64,000 bases of DNA from Verrucomicrobiales bacterium (GTDB lineage: Bacteria; Verrucomicrobiota; Verrucomicrobiia; Verrucomicrobiales; DEV007): the NCBI GenBank assembly GCA_029212615.1, contig JARGPJ010000008.1:1-64000 (forward strand), written 5' to 3'. Both the position numbers and the translations under genes were made by a program. Shown piece by piece: positions 61,224 to 64,000 of the stretch (its first letter is position 1; each line of letters starts with the position of its first letter). The notes beneath the pieces are model-generated. The model worked only from the letters and a program-made list of their open reading frames with translations. It was not told the DNA's origin and ran no database searches.

Positions 61224-61443
61224 GGCTCTCTTTGTCGAAAACTGGCCGGCTAAGTTGGCTTCGCTACTCATTGCAACGGCGATTTGGTATCTGATTCGCA
61301 ATCATCTCGATGCTGATAATCCATCCTTTCCGGTTCCCGGAACCACGGTCCCGTCGGTGAGAACTTCGACCGGCCCAAACCTGGACGACACACTCTTAAG
61401 TCCTTTGGCTCCGCCGGTTCCCGGCAATGATGGTGGCAATTGA
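61213..61443 (+). CDS. shortened CdaR/YbbR-like membrane protein
   Basis: The 76-residue protein (ATG 61213, with GGAGGAGG upstream) has one hydrophobic helix FVENWPAKLASLLIATAIWYLI, typical of YbbR/CdaR N-termini, then a Pro/Thr-rich tail. The YbbR repeats of CdaR, normally several hundred residues, are missing. Its position between dacA and glmM marks it as the CdaR counterpart. It could still anchor to CdaA in the membrane. Natural shortening, not a frameshift artefact, since no YbbR-like frame follows. Confidence 0.7.
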   Translation: MNLKALFVENWPAKLASLLIATAIWYLIRNHLDADNPSFPVPGTTVPSVRTSTGPNLDDTLLSPLAPPVPGNDGGN

Positions 61444-61472
61444 TGTGCCCCGTGATCACTGATTTTTAACGC

Positions 61473-62840
61473 ATGAGCGACGATAAACGACAATTTTTCG
61501 GCACTGACGGCATTCGCGGCAAAGCGAATGTGTATCCTCTCACCGCAGACTTCGTGGTCCGCCTCGGCCAGGCTGTTGCGGAGGTTTTTCTTGAAAGTCG
61601 CGGGGACTCCCGTGAGTGGCCCACCGTCGTGGTCGGTAAAGACACTCGTCAGTCCGGGGACATGTTTGAAAGTGCGATCAGTGCGGGGCTCAACTCTCGC
61701 GGGATTGATGTTAGACTCGCCGGTTTTATTCCCACGCCTGCCGTAGCGATGTTGACGCGGGAGACTGGAGCAGTTTTCGGCGTGGTTATCTCTGCTTCGC
61801 ACAATCCTTTCGCGGACAATGGCATTAAGTTTTTCGGTCCTGATGGATATAAACTGACCGATGAGATGGAACTTGAGATCGAACGTCGCGTCCTCGCTGA
61901 GCCGGTCGCGAAGAACGAGGGCATGATCGGTCGGACTGCAGCTCTCGAAAAGGCTTCTGAGAGATACATTGATTTCGTGAGGGCGTCTGTCGGTAATGAT
62001 CGTGAATTGCTGGGGGGGCTCACGATTGCTCTTGATTGCGCCAACGGAGCCAGTTATGAAACCAGTGAAGCAATCCTGCGTTCTCTTGGCGCAAAGGTGA
62101 AAGTTTTTCATCACCATCCGAACGGGATCAATATCAATGAAGGTTGCGGCTGCACCCATGCAGAGGTGATCGAATCCCTCGTCAAAGAGCATGGCGCAGA
62201 TGTTGGCGTTTCTCATGACGGCGATGCCGACCGCGTTCTTCTTTGTGATGAAACGGGATCAGTCCTCGACGGGGACGAGCTCATGGCCATCGCCGCTATT
62301 GCGATGATTGAAGCGGGGACGCTCAAGGACAGCACTCTTGTCTCTACCGTGATGAGCAATGCCGGTCTCGATGAAGCGGTTGCGGCTGCGGGTGGTAAGG
62401 TGGTCAGGGCCGGGGTCGGCGATCGCTACGTTCTCGAGATGATGCGGGAACACGGCTACAATCTGGGCGGCGAGCAAAGCGGGCATTTCATTTTTCACGA
62501 TCACAATACGACCGGCGACGGGATCGTCTCCGCGGTGCAACTATTGAAAACGGTTCGTGAAAGCGGAAAACCCTTAAGCGAACTGCGGAAAGTGCTGACC
62601 AAGTTTCCGCAGGCCCAGCGTAATGTGAGGGTATCAGCGAAGAAAGACGTCACTGAACTTACCGCCGCTTCAAAAATTGACGAAGTGAGCGCGCTGCTGG
62701 GTGATGCCGGGCGCATTATGCTTCGCTATTCCGGGACCGAACCACTCCTGCGAATCCTCATTGAAGGACGCGATGAAGCACAGATCAATGAATGGGCCGA
62801 TCAACTCGTCGAGCTGATCGCCGACGAAATCGGGGAGTGA
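61473..62840 (+). CDS. glmM: phosphoglucosamine mutase
   Basis: The 455-residue enzyme converts glucosamine-6-phosphate to glucosamine-1-phosphate for UDP-GlcNAc and cell-wall synthesis. It has the N-terminal FFGTDGIRGKAN, the phosphoserine loop VVISASHNPFADNGIKFF, the metal loop DGDADRVLL and the C-terminal RYSGTEPLLRILIEG. GlmM activity is modulated by CdaA in other bacteria. Its stop shares one base with the bioD start (TGATG). Confidence 0.98.
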   Translation: MSDDKRQFFGTDGIRGKANVYPLTADFVVRLGQAVAEVFLESRGDSREWPTVVVGKDTRQSGDMFESAISAGLNSRGIDVRLAGFIPTPAVAMLTRETGAVFGVVISASHNPFADNGIKFFGPDGYKLTDEMELEIERRVLAEPVAKNEGMIGRTAALEKASERYIDFVRASVGNDRELLGGLTIALDCANGASYETSEAILRSLGAKVKVFHHHPNGININEGCGCTHAEVIESLVKEHGADVGVSHDGDADRVLLCDETGSVLDGDELMAIAAIAMIEAGTLKDSTLVSTVMSNAGLDEAVAAAGGKVVRAGVGDRYVLEMMREHGYNLGGEQSGHFIFHDHNTTGDGIVSAVQLLKTVRESGKPLSELRKVLTKFPQAQRNVRVSAKKDVTELTAASKIDEVSALLGDAGRIMLRYSGTEPLLRILIEGRDEAQINEWADQLVELIADEIGE

Positions 62841-63460
62841 TGGCGAAGGCGGTCTTCATCACGGGGACGGATACCGATGTGGGGAAGACCTGGGTCGCCG
62901 TCCGGCTTATCGAGTTGATGAGAAGGCGCGGCATCAGGGCTGTGGGAATGAAGCCGATCGAATGTGGAAGCGACGATGACAGCCGCGCTCTCCATGCTGC
63001 CGCCGCTGATGCCGGTGTGACATTGGAGGAGGTGAACCCGGTGCATCTCGATGAGCCCGTGGCCCCGGCTGCGGTTTCGGAACCGGTCGAGATCTGCTTC
63101 GAAGAACTCAAGACGGCCTTCGGGAAGCTCAGTGAGAAGGCGGATTTTGTCGTCGTCGAAGGAGCCGGGGGATGGCTTGTTCCGATTGATACCGAAAAGT
63201 CGGTTGCTGATCTCGCGGCCTGCCTCGGGGTGCCTGTCGTCGTCGTAGCCGCGAACCGCCTCGGCTGCCTGAATCACACGCTTCTCACGGCGCAGGCGAT
63301 CCATTCGGCAGGGGTGGAGCTTCGAGGGGTTTTTCTGAATCTGTTCGGCGCTGAAGACCTCTCACAGCAGAGCAATGCCGATCAGTTGAGACAAAGGCTC
63401 GACGAAGTCCCACTCATTGATCAGGATCTCGAAGCCCTTGCGGATTTATGCCTTCAATGA
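62840..63460 (+). CDS. bioD: dethiobiotin synthetase
   Basis: The 206-residue ATP-dependent enzyme closes the ureido ring of dethiobiotin. It has the P-loop ITGTDTDVGKTWVAVRL, KPIECGS, VVEGAGGWLVPI and VVVAANRLGCLNH. Start at ATG 62840, overlapping the glmM stop by one base; longer starts upstream lie inside glmM. No other bio genes are in the window, so it is separate from the biotin pathway cluster. Biotin is needed by AccB. Confidence 0.95.
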   Translation: MAKAVFITGTDTDVGKTWVAVRLIELMRRRGIRAVGMKPIECGSDDDSRALHAAAADAGVTLEEVNPVHLDEPVAPAAVSEPVEICFEELKTAFGKLSEKADFVVVEGAGGWLVPIDTEKSVADLAACLGVPVVVVAANRLGCLNHTLLTAQAIHSAGVELRGVFLNLFGAEDLSQQSNADQLRQRLDEVPLIDQDLEALADLCLQ

Positions 63461-64000
63461 TGGATTCAGCCCTAAGCCTGCCCTTTTATCTGTTACCTCT
63501 CGCTGTGGGGATCATGGCATTGATCCTGGGCTGGGTGATGGGGCGGCTTTCAATGAAAAAGAGTGCCCCGCTTTTGCCGACTGAACCCGAAAAGGCGGTC
63601 AATGAGGAGGAAGAGGACGATCCCACTGCGCCGATTGTGCCCATGATTGAAATGGCGAGGTCTCCTCATGATCGTCATCGCGATCTTGCCGTCGGGAAGG
63701 GCATCGTCAGACAGATTGATTTCCTCGATACGATGATGAAAAGCGCGGAGAAGAAAGGGGATTCTGATACGGCGAACCAGCTCGCCCTGCTTCGCAAAGA
63801 GTTCGAAGGGTTATTGAAGGAATGTGCCGTTGAAGCCTTTGATTTCCCGCCCGAAACGATCGTTTCCGCTGTAATGCGGGGTCAAATTCAGATTGTTGGC
63901 GGGAGCACCGCCGATGGGGAAAGAACGCGAATTGCGGAAATGGTCCGGTGTGGATTCACCTACCTTCATGGAGATGAAGACCCCATGATTATCCGGAAAG
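63457..64000 (+). CDS. membrane-anchored protein with GrpE-like domain (runs off the right edge)
   Basis: The frame opens at ATG 63457 (ATGA overlap with the bioD stop) and is still open at the window end. An N-terminal membrane helix (about 9-29, LPLAVGIMALILGWVMG) and an acidic linker lead to a helical domain. IDFLDTMMKSAEKKGDSDTA and VSAVMRGQIQIVGGS, then VRCGFTYLHGDEDPMIIRK, resemble the C-terminal half of GrpE, the DnaK nucleotide exchange factor. GrpE is normally cytosolic, so an anchored form is unusual. Assignment is tentative. Confidence 0.5.
   Translation, partial: MMDSALSLPFYLLPLAVGIMALILGWVMGRLSMKKSAPLLPTEPEKAVNEEEEDDPTAPIVPMIEMARSPHDRHRDLAVGKGIVRQIDFLDTMMKSAEKKGDSDTANQLALLRKEFEGLLKECAVEAFDFPPETIVSAVMRGQIQIVGGSTADGERTRIAEMVRCGFTYLHGDEDPMIIRK

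Overview
The window reads as an ordinary chromosomal segment of a Gram-negative, probably aquatic or marine member of the Verrucomicrobiota. This is inferred from gene content only; no rRNA or marker phylogeny could be run. The clues are a PEP-CTERM protein built of autotransporter-type beta repeats, a CxPxR sulfatase, a PL7 alginate lyase, a very long secreted TPR protein, lipid A-type acylation and dense short operons with TGATG or ATGA junctions. There is no prophage, integron, CRISPR array or rRNA operon, and only one tRNA gene (tRNA-Cys).

Layout. 0-9.6 kb (mostly minus): a membrane methyltransferase-like protein, an lpxL-like acyltransferase ahead of the tightly coupled trkA-trkH-recG set, and the PEP-CTERM beta-repeat protein. 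9.6-21.5 kb: M42 peptidase, TetR regulator with an operator-like palindrome, sulfatase, a secreted phospholipase A2-like protein paired with an orphan ABC ATPase, transaldolase, amidase, an isolated DUF1919 gene, alaS and an MIF-type tautomerase. 21.5-27.2 kb: a metal island with a NicO-like exporter, znuB, znuC, znuA and a secreted HMA protein, divergent from a His-rich outer-membrane barrel; three palindromes lie in the shared promoter. 27.2-36.6 kb: accBC, a class V aminotransferase with a RelE-fold protein and HAD phosphatase, a GbsR-epimerase-DUF2071 set, a REP-like array and zwf. 36.6-47.2 kb: PL7 lyase, NagZ, the 2036-residue TPR protein with a small partner, PhzF and AhpC. 47.3-54.8 kb: cysH-cysC-cysD-cysN, tRNA-Cys, then a sulfotransferase divergent from a rare oxidoreductase/glycosyltransferase fusion. 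54.9-64 kb: esterase, holA, aspC, GNAT, IMPase-ispF, then a chain dacA-short cdaR-glmM-bioD-GrpE-like.

How the genes fit together. The cys genes make PAPS, which feeds both sulfite/cysteine production (CysH; the tRNA-Cys gene is next door) and potentially the adjacent sulfotransferase, whose divergent partner looks like a glycan-modifying fusion. The metal island would import zinc through the outer-membrane barrel and ZnuABC under a Zur/Fur-type repressor. DacA, its membrane partner and GlmM tie cyclic di-AMP to cell-wall precursor supply.

Most worth a second look: the Gfo/Idh/MocA-glycosyltransferase fusion next to the sulfotransferase; a 22-bp-periodic repeat shared by the znuA-znuC junction and the holA 3' end; the palindrome cluster of the metal island; a decayed duplicate of the accC 3' end; the REP-like arrays; and the shortened CdaR.
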